From the NCBI GenBank assembly GCA_017458285.1, contig JAFTFU010000016.1:1-39453 (forward strand): a stretch of 39,453 bases of DNA. The letters are read 5' to 3'. The DNA comes from Clostridia bacterium (GTDB taxonomy: Bacteria > Bacillota > Clostridia > TANB77 > CAG-508). Positions 1 through 7,554 of the stretch are shown one piece after another. Each line of letters opens with the position of its first letter. Position 1 is the stretch's first letter. Made by a program: the position numbers and the translations under genes. The notes beneath the pieces are model-generated. The model was not told where the DNA came from and searched no databases. It worked only from the letters and a program-made list of their open reading frames with translations.

Positions 1-156
1 GAGCAAATAGTAAGAAATTCACAAGGTAAGTTCTCACATCAAACTAAAGTATTTGGTGTAAGAGCAAATTATATAAAATTTAGATTAGAGCCTGAAAAAT
101 CAGATATTGCTTATGAAGAAAATTATCAAGAAACCATGGAAGACTTACCTTTCTAG
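1..156 (+). CDS. C-terminal fragment of an unidentified phage replication protein with SSB-like tip
   Basis: Frame 1 is open from the first base to a TAG at 154-156 and gives 51 residues of a protein whose start lies outside the window. The family is not recognised. The last residues are acidic and end MEDLPF, like the C-terminal tip of bacterial single-stranded DNA-binding proteins (DDIPF-type), which recruits replication partners. The protein at 38740-39300 ends the same way. Its place upstream of helicase and nuclease genes suggests a replication role, which is inference. It is in the same frame as the truncated primase at the right end, but joining the two gives no sensible zinc-finger continuation. 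Confidence 0.6.
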   Translation, partial: EQIVRNSQGKFSHQTKVFGVRANYIKFRLEPEKSDIAYEENYQETMEDLPF

Positions 157-419
157 GCTTACCAAAGCAACAAAGGTAAGCTCAAGGTAAGACCTATTGA
201 AAACCTTGACATAAGCGACTTTTATAAAATAAAAAACTAAAAGTCTTACCTCTTACTAAAATAATATTATCACATGGGAAATTTTATTTTAAAACTTAAT
301 AATTTTTATTCATTATATATATTTACATATATCCTTGGAAAAAAGGTAAGACGGTAAGACCTTTTGAAAAATAGCATATTTGAGATATGCATAATAGGTA
401 AGAATGGAGGTAAGACAAA
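157..419. repeat. Intergenic region with repeated GGTAAGAC motifs, candidate origin or operator
   Basis: This 263-base non-coding stretch holds repeated GGTAAG(A/C)-type hexamer/octamer motifs. They lie at 175-181, 186-193, 345-352, 353-360 (head to tail), 397-403 and 409-416, with inverted copies at 157-163 (GCTTACC) and 243-250 (GTCTTACC). GCTTACC/GGTAAGC (157-163, 175-181) and TCAAGGT/ACCTTGA (182-188, 203-209) form short inverted repeats. The middle (about 260-335) is extremely A+T-rich. Iterons beside an AT-rich segment resemble phage replication origins or a multi-site repressor target. The last copy overlaps the ribosome-binding site of the next gene, so some similarity may come from that. 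Function is inferred. Confidence 0.5.
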
Positions 420-812
420 ATGAGAAATAAAGAACAAATTGTATATGATTCTATAAAACTTGAAACACCTCCTGAAGATTATAACTTAATAGAAATACAT
501 TGTTTTTTAGCATTGAAACAATTAACAATAATGTTTTATAATAAGCAGATTTCAAAGGAAAACGCAGGAAAAATAAAGCAAAAAATATTATCTACTTATG
601 AAAAGCAATGCAAAGAGTATGAATTTAAAGAGAGTATGTTTCAAGAGCATATACAACACATAAAAGAAACAGAAAATGCAAGAACCAAGTTACACAAAAT
701 ATTAAATGGTCAGGATGAATATTCAAAACCAATAACAGAAGAAACATGGGCAGAAACAGTTAACACTTGCATGGAAATTATATCAAAGTTATTTAAGGGG
801 GAATTTATATGA
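420..812 (+). CDS. Hypothetical phage protein, 130 aa
   Basis: First gene after the repeat region, with GGAGGT about 9 bases before the ATG. The product is mostly helical and charged by composition, with no cysteines in a metal-binding pattern, no signal peptide and no membrane segment. It overlaps the next gene by 4 bases (ATGA), which implies translational coupling in the left replication operon. Family not recognised. The position next to the candidate origin suggests a replication or early accessory protein, without direct evidence. Confidence 0.75.
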   Translation: MRNKEQIVYDSIKLETPPEDYNLIEIHCFLALKQLTIMFYNKQISKENAGKIKQKILSTYEKQCKEYEFKESMFQEHIQHIKETENARTKLHKILNGQDEYSKPITEETWAETVNTCMEIISKLFKGEFI

Positions 813-1078
813 TTATAGTTAGTCAAGATAAAACGGAAATTGTAAATTTTGATAATGTTATAAATGTTCAATTTTTGGATATTGATGGAGACTATGTAAT
901 ATCAGCAACAGCTGTAGTTGGAACTGATGATATTTATAGAGAATTAGGATATTACAAAACAGAAGAAAGAGCAAAAGAAGTTTTAAAAGATATTGTAAAT
1001 AAATACAAACAATTTAATTTTGATAAAAATCAAGCAGTAACTATACTTCCAAAAGTATATGAAATGCCAAAGGAGTGA
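809..1078 (+). CDS. Hypothetical phage protein, 89 aa
   Basis: The ATG overlaps the upstream stop, preceded by AAGGGGG. The sequence starts with a beta-rich half (IIVSQDKTEIVNFDNVINV), followed by a helix with charged residues. Small proteins of this general appearance occur in early regions of Firmicutes phages, but I know of no function. It is soluble, with no metal-binding motif. It sits in a tightly packed operon between two other unknown genes. Confidence 0.7.
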   Translation: MIIVSQDKTEIVNFDNVINVQFLDIDGDYVISATAVVGTDDIYRELGYYKTEERAKEVLKDIVNKYKQFNFDKNQAVTILPKVYEMPKE

Positions 1079-1083
1079 GATAA

Positions 1084-1287
1084 GTGGAAAATAAAAGAAA
1101 AATTATAGAAATATATGTAACTGAAAATGAAGAAGAAGATACGACTTCATTTGAATTTGAAAAAATAGAAAATTCTGATGTAGCAAACAGCACAATGAAA
1201 ATGTTAGTATATATGTTTTCAAAATATAAACATGAAGATGACACTCTTGAGCTATATGGTGACAATGGCAAAAAAGAGGTGGTATAA
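1084..1287 (+). CDS. Hypothetical acidic phage protein, 67 aa (GTG start)
   Basis: Starts with GTG at 1084. AAGGAG at about 1069-1074 overlaps the end of the upstream gene and is correctly spaced. The product is strongly acidic in its first half (NEEEDTTSFEFEKIEN) and has no recognisable domain. It ends directly against the ATG of the next gene at 1288. It belongs to the same operon; function unknown. Confidence 0.65.
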   Translation: MENKRKIIEIYVTENEEEDTTSFEFEKIENSDVANSTMKMLVYMFSKYKHEDDTLELYGDNGKKEVV

Positions 1288-1686
1288 ATGGAAAAGCCGA
1301 CAATATGTAGATATTGTGGAAGCCCTGTTGTATATACATCAAATGCAGAAATATATGGGAGAGAATATGGAGAAGGCAAATGTTATTTATGCAGAAATTG
1401 CAGAGCGTTTGTAGGAGTACATCCAGGAACAGACATACCACTTGGAACTTTAGCAGATGAAGAACTGAGAAGGTATAGAAAAGCAGCACATTTCTGGTTT
1501 GATAAGATTTGGAAAAGTCCAACAAGAATTACAACAAGAGACAAGGCTTATAAATGGCTTTCAAAGGAATTGGGGCTTCCAAAAGAAGAAACACACATTG
1601 GAATGTTTGAAAAAGAGCAATGCGAAAAAGTAATGGAAATTTCACAAAAAAGATTACAAGAAAGTGGGGTGGCAATATGGAATTGA
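1288..1686 (+). CDS. Zinc-finger-containing phage protein (DUF3268-like), 132 aa
   Basis: Two cysteine pairs in the first 40 residues (CRYCG and CYLCRNC) form a probable zinc ribbon. They are followed by a conserved segment reading VGVHPGTDIPLGTLADEELR and an AHFWFD motif. This combination matches the phage family DUF3268 (zinc-finger-containing domain), often found near phage helicases. The 3' end overlaps the start of the SF2 helicase by 10 bases, so the two are probably translated together. A nucleic-acid binding role is inferred from the zinc ribbon and the neighbour. Confidence 0.8.
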   Translation: MEKPTICRYCGSPVVYTSNAEIYGREYGEGKCYLCRNCRAFVGVHPGTDIPLGTLADEELRRYRKAAHFWFDKIWKSPTRITTRDKAYKWLSKELGLPKEETHIGMFEKEQCEKVMEISQKRLQESGVAIWN

Positions 1687-3179
1687 AATTACGAGATTAT
1701 CAACAAGAATGTGTTGATTTAATTGATACATTAGAGCCAGGATCATATTTGATACAAATGGCAACAGGATGTGGAAAAACAGCAACATTCACAAATATAA
1801 AAAGGAAAGGTCGTGTACTAGTTTTAGCACACAGAGAAGAACTAGTTACACAACCAATCAAGTATTACGACTGCCCAGTTGGAATTGAGATGGGTAATCG
1901 CAAAAGCAACAATGAACCTGTCATAATTGCTTCTGTAATGAGTTTAACACATAGATTAGATAAATTCAAGCCTGACGATTTTGACTTAATAATTACAGAT
2001 GAAGCACATCATGCTGCAGCTAATTCTTACAGGAAAATATATCAATACTTTAATCCAAGATTACATTTAGGATTTACAGCAACACCAAACAGGGGCGACA
2101 ATGTAAGGTTAGATGATATATTCCAAGACATCATATTTGAAAGGGATATAAAATGGGCAATACAAAATAATTACTTAACTGATATTTATTGCATGAGAGT
2201 AAATATAGGTTACGACATTTCAAAAGTAGCAAGAAGAATGGGAGACTTTGCTCCTGGAGAACTTGAAGATGCAATGAACCAAGATGTATTAAATGAAGCA
2301 ATAGCTGAAGCTTACAAAAAATATGCAAAAGGACAAACTTTGATATTTGCCTGTAGTGTAGAACACGCAGAGGCAATTGCAGAGAAGATACCAGGAGCTG
2401 TCGCAGTAACAGCAAAAACAAAAAATAGAGATGAGTTAATACAAAAGTTTACGAATCGAGAAATACCTGTACTTGTTAATTGTATGATATTTGCAGAAGG
2501 AACGGACATGCCACTTGTTGAAACGGTAATGATTGCAAGACCAACAAGCAATAGCAGTTTATATACACAAATGGTAGGCAGAGGATTAAGACTTTATCCA
2601 GGAAAAGAAAAATTGACATTAATAGATCTAGTTGGAACAACAGGAAGAGCAAATTTGTGTACAGCACCATCCTTACTTGGAATAGACTTAAACAATGTGC
2701 CAGCAAATAAACAAGATGAAATACAAGGAGATTTATTTGAATTACCAGCTCTAATTACAAAAAAGGCTGATTGCCCTGCTAGTTGGATAAGAAATGTTGA
2801 AATAGTAGACTTATGGGCAAAAGAACAAGAATATAACACACATGGAGTTAACTATTTCAAAATGCCTAATGGGGATATGGTAGTGAGCATTCCAAAGAAA
2901 AAGATAAGAATACCAGCACAGGATGAGTTAGGAAAAACAACAATAGGTGGTAAAAAGGTAAGTATGCAAAAAGCATTTGACGAAGTATATTTATATTTAA
3001 AAGAAAAATATGCTGATTACGAGTACATTTGGAACATAGATTCAATGAGAAAATGGGGAAGATATCCAGCAAGCGAAAAACAAATTACACAAATTAAAAA
3101 GTTTATGAAAGACTTTGATGCAGAAAACTTAAATAAAATGCAAGCATCACAAATTTTAAATAGATTATTTTGTAGGTAG
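1677..3179 (+). CDS. DEAD/DEAH-box superfamily 2 DNA helicase, 500 aa
   Basis: Superfamily 2 helicase of the type III restriction/UvrB-like class found in phage replication modules. Visible motifs are the N-terminal RDYQQ Q-motif region, Walker A ATGCGKT (residues 29-35), DEAH (108-111), motif III FTATPNR, motif V region FAEGTDMP and motif VI QMVGRGLR (298-305). It should couple ATP hydrolysis to unwinding or remodelling of replicating phage DNA. The start at 1677 is chosen because AGTGGGG lies just upstream and an in-frame codon at 1620 would extend far into the previous gene. The C-terminal ~120 residues are a family-specific tail. Confidence 0.93.
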   Translation: MELKLRDYQQECVDLIDTLEPGSYLIQMATGCGKTATFTNIKRKGRVLVLAHREELVTQPIKYYDCPVGIEMGNRKSNNEPVIIASVMSLTHRLDKFKPDDFDLIITDEAHHAAANSYRKIYQYFNPRLHLGFTATPNRGDNVRLDDIFQDIIFERDIKWAIQNNYLTDIYCMRVNIGYDISKVARRMGDFAPGELEDAMNQDVLNEAIAEAYKKYAKGQTLIFACSVEHAEAIAEKIPGAVAVTAKTKNRDELIQKFTNREIPVLVNCMIFAEGTDMPLVETVMIARPTSNSSLYTQMVGRGLRLYPGKEKLTLIDLVGTTGRANLCTAPSLLGIDLNNVPANKQDEIQGDLFELPALITKKADCPASWIRNVEIVDLWAKEQEYNTHGVNYFKMPNGDMVVSIPKKKIRIPAQDELGKTTIGGKKVSMQKAFDEVYLYLKEKYADYEYIWNIDSMRKWGRYPASEKQITQIKKFMKDFDAENLNKMQASQILNRLFCR

Positions 3180-3188
3180 GTGATTAAA

Positions 3189-3377
3189 ATGTTAAGAATA
3201 TTTTTTCAATATATAACTTTATTAAATAAAATTAGAAAATCTAAGCAAAAAGGATATGAAGGAATACAGGTTTCTTTAATATATCCAGTGAACCAAAAGA
3301 GATTGAAAGAAAAGGGATATTCTGTATATGAGCCAGGATTATTTAAAAATCATTATACAATAAGGTGGGTGGACTAA
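3189..3377 (+). CDS. Hypothetical phage protein, 62 aa
   Basis: ATG at 3189 is preceded by AGGTAGGTGATT, an excellent match to the anti-SD end of 16S rRNA. An in-frame GTG at 3180 lies inside that site and is not used. The basic protein has a hydrophobic N-terminus (MLRIFFQYITLLNKI) and a C-terminal segment YSVYEPGLFKNHYTIRW, typical of small phage proteins next to resolvase genes. Function not known. It ends where the nuclease gene begins. Confidence 0.65.
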   Translation: MLRIFFQYITLLNKIRKSKQKGYEGIQVSLIYPVNQKRLKEKGYSVYEPGLFKNHYTIRWVD

Positions 3378-3800
3378 ATGCCAAGAAGAGGATTTATATT
3401 CGAAAACCAAATTAAACAAGTATGTAATTTTGTAGAAGCAATAGGTGGACATGCACACAAAAATCATGCAGAAAGATTACAAGATGGAACTTACATAAAA
3501 GGAGAGCCTTTCGACTATGAGATATTTCTTCCAAATTATAAAGCTGTATTTGATGCAAAAGAATGTAAAACTAGAAAGTGGCACATGGTTGATAAAGACA
3601 TAAGGCAATGTGATGAAATGAAAAAGTGCAAAAATGCAGGTCTCAAAGCGTATTTCTTAATATGCTTTGAGGGCACAGATGTAAGAATGATAGATGTAGA
3701 TGTAGCAATAGAAACACTAAAGAGAGGTAGTAAAACAATATCTGCAGAAGGAAATCCCAGTTGGGATCTAATAGAAATATTAGGAGGTAAGATTAAATGA
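3378..3800 (+). CDS. RecU-like PD-(D/E)XK endonuclease (Holliday junction resolvase-like), 140 aa
   Basis: The core reads GEPFDYEIFLPNYKAVFDAKE: an acidic residue after a GxPFDY turn, then a D-A-K-E strand, the PD-(D/E)XK nuclease pattern, followed by a conserved HM...DIRQCDEM helix. Length and motif spacing fit phage RecU-like resolvases, which cut branched DNA before packaging. The catalytic family is inferred from motifs only. A related restriction-type or VRR-type nuclease is possible. Its 3' end overlaps the next small gene by 4 bases. Confidence 0.75.
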   Translation: MPRRGFIFENQIKQVCNFVEAIGGHAHKNHAERLQDGTYIKGEPFDYEIFLPNYKAVFDAKECKTRKWHMVDKDIRQCDEMKKCKNAGLKAYFLICFEGTDVRMIDVDVAIETLKRGSKTISAEGNPSWDLIEILGGKIK

Positions 3801-3919
3801 ACAAAAGATGTACTAATTGTGGAAAGTTTCCTTTTTGTAAGGATATAAAAGAACCTGGAAAAGATAACGATTGTGATAAATGGACAAAAAGAAACTTGGA
3901 GGAGGTGCAAAAGAAATGA
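3797..3919 (+). CDS. Small cysteine-rich zinc-ribbon-like protein, 40 aa
   Basis: Starts at ATG 3797, overlapping the stop of the nuclease (ATGA), with TAGGAGGT a few bases upstream. The product begins MNKRCTNCGKFPFCKD and has a fourth cysteine near residue 29, so a small zinc-binding knuckle is likely. It ends in the ATGA overlap that starts the next gene at 3916. Overlaps on both sides and a clean SD support a real gene. Function unknown, possibly an adaptor to the neighbouring DNA enzymes. Confidence 0.6.
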   Translation: MNKRCTNCGKFPFCKDIKEPGKDNDCDKWTKRNLEEVQKK

Positions 3920-4425
3920 AATGTACAGGCAAAGAATGGGATCATTGTAGAGTAGAAAAAATGGGATGCTTTGGATGTCATTATAACGAAAATAAAATTT
4001 ATATACATTATGGAGCAAGACATTTTGATAAGAATTTATTTCAAGAAATAAAAAATATTCCTTTTGTAAAACCTGAAGGTGGATTATGGGCATCAGATGT
4101 AAAAGCAAAATATGGGTGGAAACAATGGACAGAAGATAATTGCTTTATGACTGACAAATACAGAGAAGATAATTGTTTCAAATTTAAGTTAAAAGAAAAT
4201 GCAAAAATATTAATGTTAAAAAGTAAAAAGGATTTGGAGAAGTTGCCAAAATATAATGTTCCAACTTTTAATTCAAAATTATTTAACTGGCTTGATTTTG
4301 AAGAATTAAAGAAGCAATATGATGCAATAGAAATTTTGATAGATCAATTATATTGGGAATTATATGGCTGGGATTGTGATAGCATACTAATCTTAAATAA
4401 AGAAATTATAGAGGAGGTACAATAA
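3916..4425 (+). CDS. Conserved phage protein of unknown function with KPEGGLWASD motif, 169 aa
   Basis: Start at 3916 is chosen for the GGAGGAGGTG upstream. An in-frame ATG at 3880 would overlap the previous gene more and lacks a site. The N-terminus has CxxC-like cysteines (CRVEKMGCFGCHYN). The middle has a conserved-looking KPEGGLWASD...YGWKQW block and the C-terminus WELYGWDCDSILILN. I recall similar blocks in uncharacterised phage and bacterial proteins that resemble ADP-ribosyltransferase-like folds, but cannot show this from sequence alone. Cytoplasmic, soluble. Confidence 0.6.
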   Translation: MKCTGKEWDHCRVEKMGCFGCHYNENKIYIHYGARHFDKNLFQEIKNIPFVKPEGGLWASDVKAKYGWKQWTEDNCFMTDKYREDNCFKFKLKENAKILMLKSKKDLEKLPKYNVPTFNSKLFNWLDFEELKKQYDAIEILIDQLYWELYGWDCDSILILNKEIIEEVQ

Positions 4426-4426
4426 A

Positions 4427-4666
4427 ATGTTTCAATTAAATGATATTGTAGTATTTAGAGAAAATCATAAATGGATAGGATGCATAGGTTTTGTAAATGA
4501 AATTAAAAAAATAAAAGATGAAAAAGGTAATGATACACTAAGACTCATGATTGGAGTTCCTGTTCCTATGCAAGGAACAGCATATATATTTGCAACACCT
4601 GATGAAGTTGAGAATATGCAATGTGCATTTCCATATCCATACGAAATTAAAAGTAAAGAAGATTAA
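4427..4666 (+). CDS. Hypothetical phage protein, 79 aa
   Basis: ATG at 4427 is preceded by GAGGAGGTACAATAAA at normal spacing. The product is beta-rich (NDIVVFRENHKWIGCIGFVNEI), like a small barrel domain, followed by a short tail. No catalytic motif, signal or membrane segment. It lies between the unknown 169-aa protein and the AAA ATPase in the same operon. Function unknown. Confidence 0.65.
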   Translation: MFQLNDIVVFRENHKWIGCIGFVNEIKKIKDEKGNDTLRLMIGVPVPMQGTAYIFATPDEVENMQCAFPYPYEIKSKED

Positions 4667-4687
4667 TTATAAGGAGGAGAATTAAAA

Positions 4688-5611
4688 ATGAAAGATGTTA
4701 TAGAGGATTCACTAACAAAACAAATTATAGATAAAATATTTCCAACAATAAAAGAGGAGGCACTAAAAGAATGTTCTGGAATAGTAAAGGACTTAACTAA
4801 AAATATTACAAGGGTAGTAGTAGAACAAAACCAAATTCCAGTAAGAGAGACAACGCAAGTTACGCATTATAAGTTTAAAGATTTATTATTACTTATTAGT
4901 AATAATATTCCTGCAATGTTAACTGGTGGAGCAGGGAGCGGAAAATCAAGCACTTGTGAAAAAGTGGCTGAAGCTTTAGGATTAGATTTTTATTTTAGTA
5001 ATGCAGTAACACAAGAATATAAATTGACAGGTTTTATAGATGCTAATGGTAAATATCAAGAAACGCAGTTTTATAAAGCATTCAAAGATGGAGGATTATT
5101 TGTTTTAGATGAAATTGATGCATCTGTACCTGAAGCATTAATAATAATAAACACAGCAATTGCAAATGGATATTTTGACTTCCCTAATGGTAAGGTAAAG
5201 GCACATGAGAATTTTAGAATTGTAGCTTGTGCAAATACTTATGGCTTAGGTGGAGATGATGTATATGTAGGAAGAAATCAGTTGGATGCTGCATCTTTAG
5301 ACAGGTTCGTAGTTGTAAAATTTGATTATGATCCAGAGCTTGAAAAGAACCTTGCAACAGATAAAGATTGGGTTACATTTATACAAGCATTAAGACAACA
5401 AATAATAAAAAGAAAAATAAAACACATTGTTTCAATGAGAGCAATAATTTATGGCGACAAATTATTATCTGCAGGAGCTGATATTGAAAAAATATTAAAT
5501 GAGGTAGTATTTAAAAATTTAGAATATGACGATATAAAATCAATTGGAAAGATAAGTAAAAAAACAAGCAATAAATATGTGAAAGCTTACAACAATATTG
5601 TTGATAGGTAG
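4688..5611 (+). CDS. MoxR/CobS-like AAA+ ATPase, 307 aa
   Basis: A short coiled N-terminus (1-65) is followed by an AAA_5/MoxR-type ATPase domain. Walker A is GGAGSGKSS (80-88), Walker B is FVLDEIDA with D141 and E142, followed by an NTAIANGYFDFPNG loop, sensor 1 ACANTYG, and an arginine region at ASLDRF. This resembles CbbQ/CobS ATPases that remodel partners, usually together with a vWA-type protein. The genes at 5622 and about 5868-6719 may be the partner components. SD AAGGAGG is 10 bases before the ATG. Confidence 0.87.
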   Translation: MKDVIEDSLTKQIIDKIFPTIKEEALKECSGIVKDLTKNITRVVVEQNQIPVRETTQVTHYKFKDLLLLISNNIPAMLTGGAGSGKSSTCEKVAEALGLDFYFSNAVTQEYKLTGFIDANGKYQETQFYKAFKDGGLFVLDEIDASVPEALIIINTAIANGYFDFPNGKVKAHENFRIVACANTYGLGGDDVYVGRNQLDAASLDRFVVVKFDYDPELEKNLATDKDWVTFIQALRQQIIKRKIKHIVSMRAIIYGDKLLSAGADIEKILNEVVFKNLEYDDIKSIGKISKKTSNKYVKAYNNIVDR

Positions 5612-5621
5612 GTGATAGTAG

Positions 5622-5846
5622 ATGGATAAAGAAGACTTAAAATGGAAAGAGATCGTGCAGCAAATGGAAAAAGCGAGCAGAGCATTTGAATCAGCAGGAA
5701 GAAGTCTCGATGGTAGATTACAGCCTTCCTTTACTTGGATGGATGGGATGGAGTTATCATCTTCAGGAACTTTGTCATGGAAACCTAAAGAAACAAAAAA
5801 AGAAGATAATCAAAAATATATTAGTATTTATGAAGATATAAATTAA
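5622..5846 (+). CDS. Hypothetical phage protein, 74 aa
   Basis: Starts 10 bases after the AAA ATPase stop with AGGTGAT before the ATG. The product has an amphipathic first half (EDLKWKEIVQQMEKASRAFE) and a polar second half with a FTWMDGMEL segment. No known domain recognised. It ends in a TAA lying in the same reading frame as the following gene, 18 bases before a second TAA. The two stops are flanked by a duplicated ATATAAATTAAG sequence (see findings). Confidence 0.6.
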   Translation: MDKEDLKWKEIVQQMEKASRAFESAGRSLDGRLQPSFTWMDGMELSSSGTLSWKPKETKKEDNQKYISIYEDIN

Positions 5847-5981
5847 GTTATTAATTATATAAATTAAGCAAAAATTAATATAAAAATATTTAATGGAAGT
5901 ATATCAAGCGAAGAACCAATAGATCCTTGGAGTTCATCAGATTTTCATGATTTTACAAGTTTTCAAGAAGCTTTAAATTCA

Positions 5982-6719
5982 TTGAAATATGGGACTGATA
6001 AATATTTTAATTCATTCAATCATGAATTAAAAAAGGTTAATGATTATATAAAAAGGTATGCAATATTAAATAAAATTAGTTATAAAAATGATGTTGTAGG
6101 GTTTGCACCAATAGTTCCAAACACAATAATAGGTAATCCCATAAATATGATAAATCAAAAAAAGAAAGAAAAAATAATTCCAACAGCTACAATTGTATTC
6201 GAAAAAGCGATAACTTGTGATTATAAATCAAGGGACATGGTAAGTTTTGCATCAATAATTTTTAGCTTAATTCAAGTTTTGGAGCAAAAAGGGATTAGGT
6301 GTCAAGTTTATGTAAGTTCTACCTTTACTTATGATGATGAAATATTTGGATACAAAATTAAAATAAAAAATTATATGCAACCACTGAATTTATATAAAAT
6401 GCAATTTCCTGTTATTGCTTCAGATATGTTTAGAAGGATAGGATTTAGATTATTAGAAACTTGTCCGTATTTAAAAAGTAGTGGATGGGAACATAGTTAT
6501 GGCAAAACATTAATAGGTAAAGATGTTTATGACCTAAAAGGAAATGGAGAACCAACTGAGGAGTTACAGGATTTATTAAATATCAAGTCTACTGATATCT
6601 TTATACCAAATCATGCATATTTTGGATTTCACTCGTATGACAGTATTTCAAGCACTATACGAGGAATAATAGATAGAACAAATTTTAGTAAATACATAAA
6701 ATTAGATGATGAAGAGTAA
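5982..6719 (+). CDS. AAA-ATPase-associated phage protein (possible vWA-like partner), start uncertain
   Basis: The first standard start in this frame is TTG 5982, but it has no ribosome-binding site. The frame stays open back to 5868 and encodes a protein-like extension (FNGSISSEEPIDPWSSSDFH, then a DFTSFQEALNSL-like run) that reads as a genuine N-terminus. An ATT at 5874 or another non-standard codon may be the true start, or the 5' end may have decayed. The 245-aa part has GFAPIVPNTIIGNP and a segment like the core of degenerate vWA domains (IVFEKAITCDYKSRDMVSFA and onward), without an obvious DxSxS metal site. It probably works with the MoxR-like ATPase upstream. I recall related phage proteins filed under DUFs (DUF7192-like), low certainty. 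Confidence 0.6.
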   Translation: MKYGTDKYFNSFNHELKKVNDYIKRYAILNKISYKNDVVGFAPIVPNTIIGNPINMINQKKKEKIIPTATIVFEKAITCDYKSRDMVSFASIIFSLIQVLEQKGIRCQVYVSSTFTYDDEIFGYKIKIKNYMQPLNLYKMQFPVIASDMFRRIGFRLLETCPYLKSSGWEHSYGKTLIGKDVYDLKGNGEPTEELQDLLNIKSTDIFIPNHAYFGFHSYDSISSTIRGIIDRTNFSKYIKLDDEE

Positions 6720-6743
6720 GTAAGTAAATTTATTTACTTACTC
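6714..6743 (+). terminator. Stem-loop at the end of the replication operon
   Basis: Arms GAGTAAGTAA (6714-6723) and TTACTTACTC (6734-6743) are perfect complements and can extend into the loop. The left arm overlaps the stop codon of the preceding gene. There is no T-tract after it, so it is not a classical intrinsic terminator. It may stabilise the 3' end or mark an operon boundary before the gene at 6791. Confidence 0.5.
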
Positions 6744-6790
6744 ATTCACAAAAACGAACACGAATATCCAAAGAATAGGAGGTGTGAAAC

Positions 6791-6961
6791 ATGGCTGTAA
6801 TTAAAGCAATATTTATATTTTTTCTAATATTTTATACAATAGGAAAGATATTACAAGCGTTACCTGATAAAGATAAAAAGTTAGAATTAAAATATGAAAT
6901 TATTTACTTTTTAGAAATAGTTATTAGTATTTTATTAACTATTGCTATATTTAAAATTTAG
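6791..6961 (+). CDS. Small two-helix membrane protein, 56 aa
   Basis: ATG at 6791 follows AGGAGGTGTGAAAC. The product has two hydrophobic segments: residues about 5-19 (KAIFIFFLIFYTIGKIL) and about 38-55 (IIYFLEIVISILLTIAIF), separated by a charged loop LPDKDKKLELK. A hairpin membrane topology is likely. Small membrane proteins at this position, ahead of the late regulator, have no function known to me. It could be a superinfection or accessory protein, which is speculation. Confidence 0.6.
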   Translation: MAVIKAIFIFFLIFYTIGKILQALPDKDKKLELKYEIIYFLEIVISILLTIAIFKI

Positions 6962-6973
6962 GGGGTGCAAAAG

Positions 6974-7399
6974 ATGAAAGTGCAGGAAGTATTGGAAAAT
7001 TACAATTCTCTTAAAGCAAGTATAACAATAACTGAAGGAGAAATACAAGAATTAGAGAATGAAGTATTAGACTGTAAAAGTTCAAAACTAGATGGAATGC
7101 CAAAAGCAAAAGGTTTTACATCCTCAAATATAGAAAATTACATTGCAGAGAAGCAAGATAAAATAGATAAAAAGAAAAGATATATAAAAAAGACTGAAAC
7201 AAAATTAAAAATAGTTGATGGATTAGTTAAAACATTAAAGAAATATAACCAGGATATTATTGATATGAGGTATTATCAAATGATGAGCATTGAGGAAATA
7301 GCAACAAAAAAAGACAGAGGATATGGAGCAATCCAAAAAACTATTGATAGATCAATAAAAATTATGCAAAAAGAATACAACAAAAACAAAATGTCTTAA
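6974..7399 (+). CDS. ArpU/RinA-like late gene transcriptional regulator, 141 aa
   Basis: The start at 6974 is chosen because GGGGGTG (6961-6967) lies just upstream; a GTG at 6965 is part of that site. An N-terminal coiled coil (EGEIQELENEVLDCKSSKLDG) is followed by a long helix with a KKKRYIKKTETKLK run and a C-terminal sigma-70 region 4-like helix-turn-helix (IDMRYYQMMSIEEIATKKDR). This is the layout of DUF1492/ArpU/RinA proteins, which switch on packaging and structural genes. It sits directly before the late promoter region and terminase, as in related phages. Confidence 0.82.
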   Translation: MKVQEVLENYNSLKASITITEGEIQELENEVLDCKSSKLDGMPKAKGFTSSNIENYIAEKQDKIDKKKRYIKKTETKLKIVDGLVKTLKKYNQDIIDMRYYQMMSIEEIATKKDRGYGAIQKTIDRSIKIMQKEYNKNKMS

Positions 7400-7423
7400 T
7401 TTTGTCTTAAAAATTTACATATT

Positions 7424-7459
7424 TTGTCTGTAGAATGGCAAAAAATAATCTGTTATAAT
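7424..7459 (+). promoter_or_regulatory. Putative late promoter with extended -10
   Basis: TGTTATAAT at 7451-7459 is a perfect extended -10 (TATAAT at 7454-7459). There is no good -35 at 17 bases (TAGAAT at 7431-7436); TTGTCT at 7424-7429 is too far at 24 bases. A weak -35 with a strong extended -10 suits a promoter helped by the ArpU/RinA-like regulator encoded immediately upstream. Expected start is near 7466. Confidence 0.6.
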
Positions 7460-7516
7460 TATAATTGAGATTAGTGTAATACCTTTGAATCGCATTTGAT
7501 TCTCCTTTGTAATAAG

Positions 7517-7549
7517 GTCGCCGACATAAAAGTCGGTGACTATTTTTTT
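7517..7549 (+). terminator. Rho-independent terminator before the tRNA-like gene
   Basis: Stem GTCGCCGAC (7517-7525) and GTCGGTGAC (7532-7540) forms 9 pairs including one G-U, with loop ATAAAA and the T-tract TATTTTTTT. It lies only about 85 bases after the putative late promoter. It would produce a short leader RNA unless read through, so it may act as an antitermination or attenuation point for the late operon. Confidence 0.8.
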
Positions 7550-7554
7550 ATATT

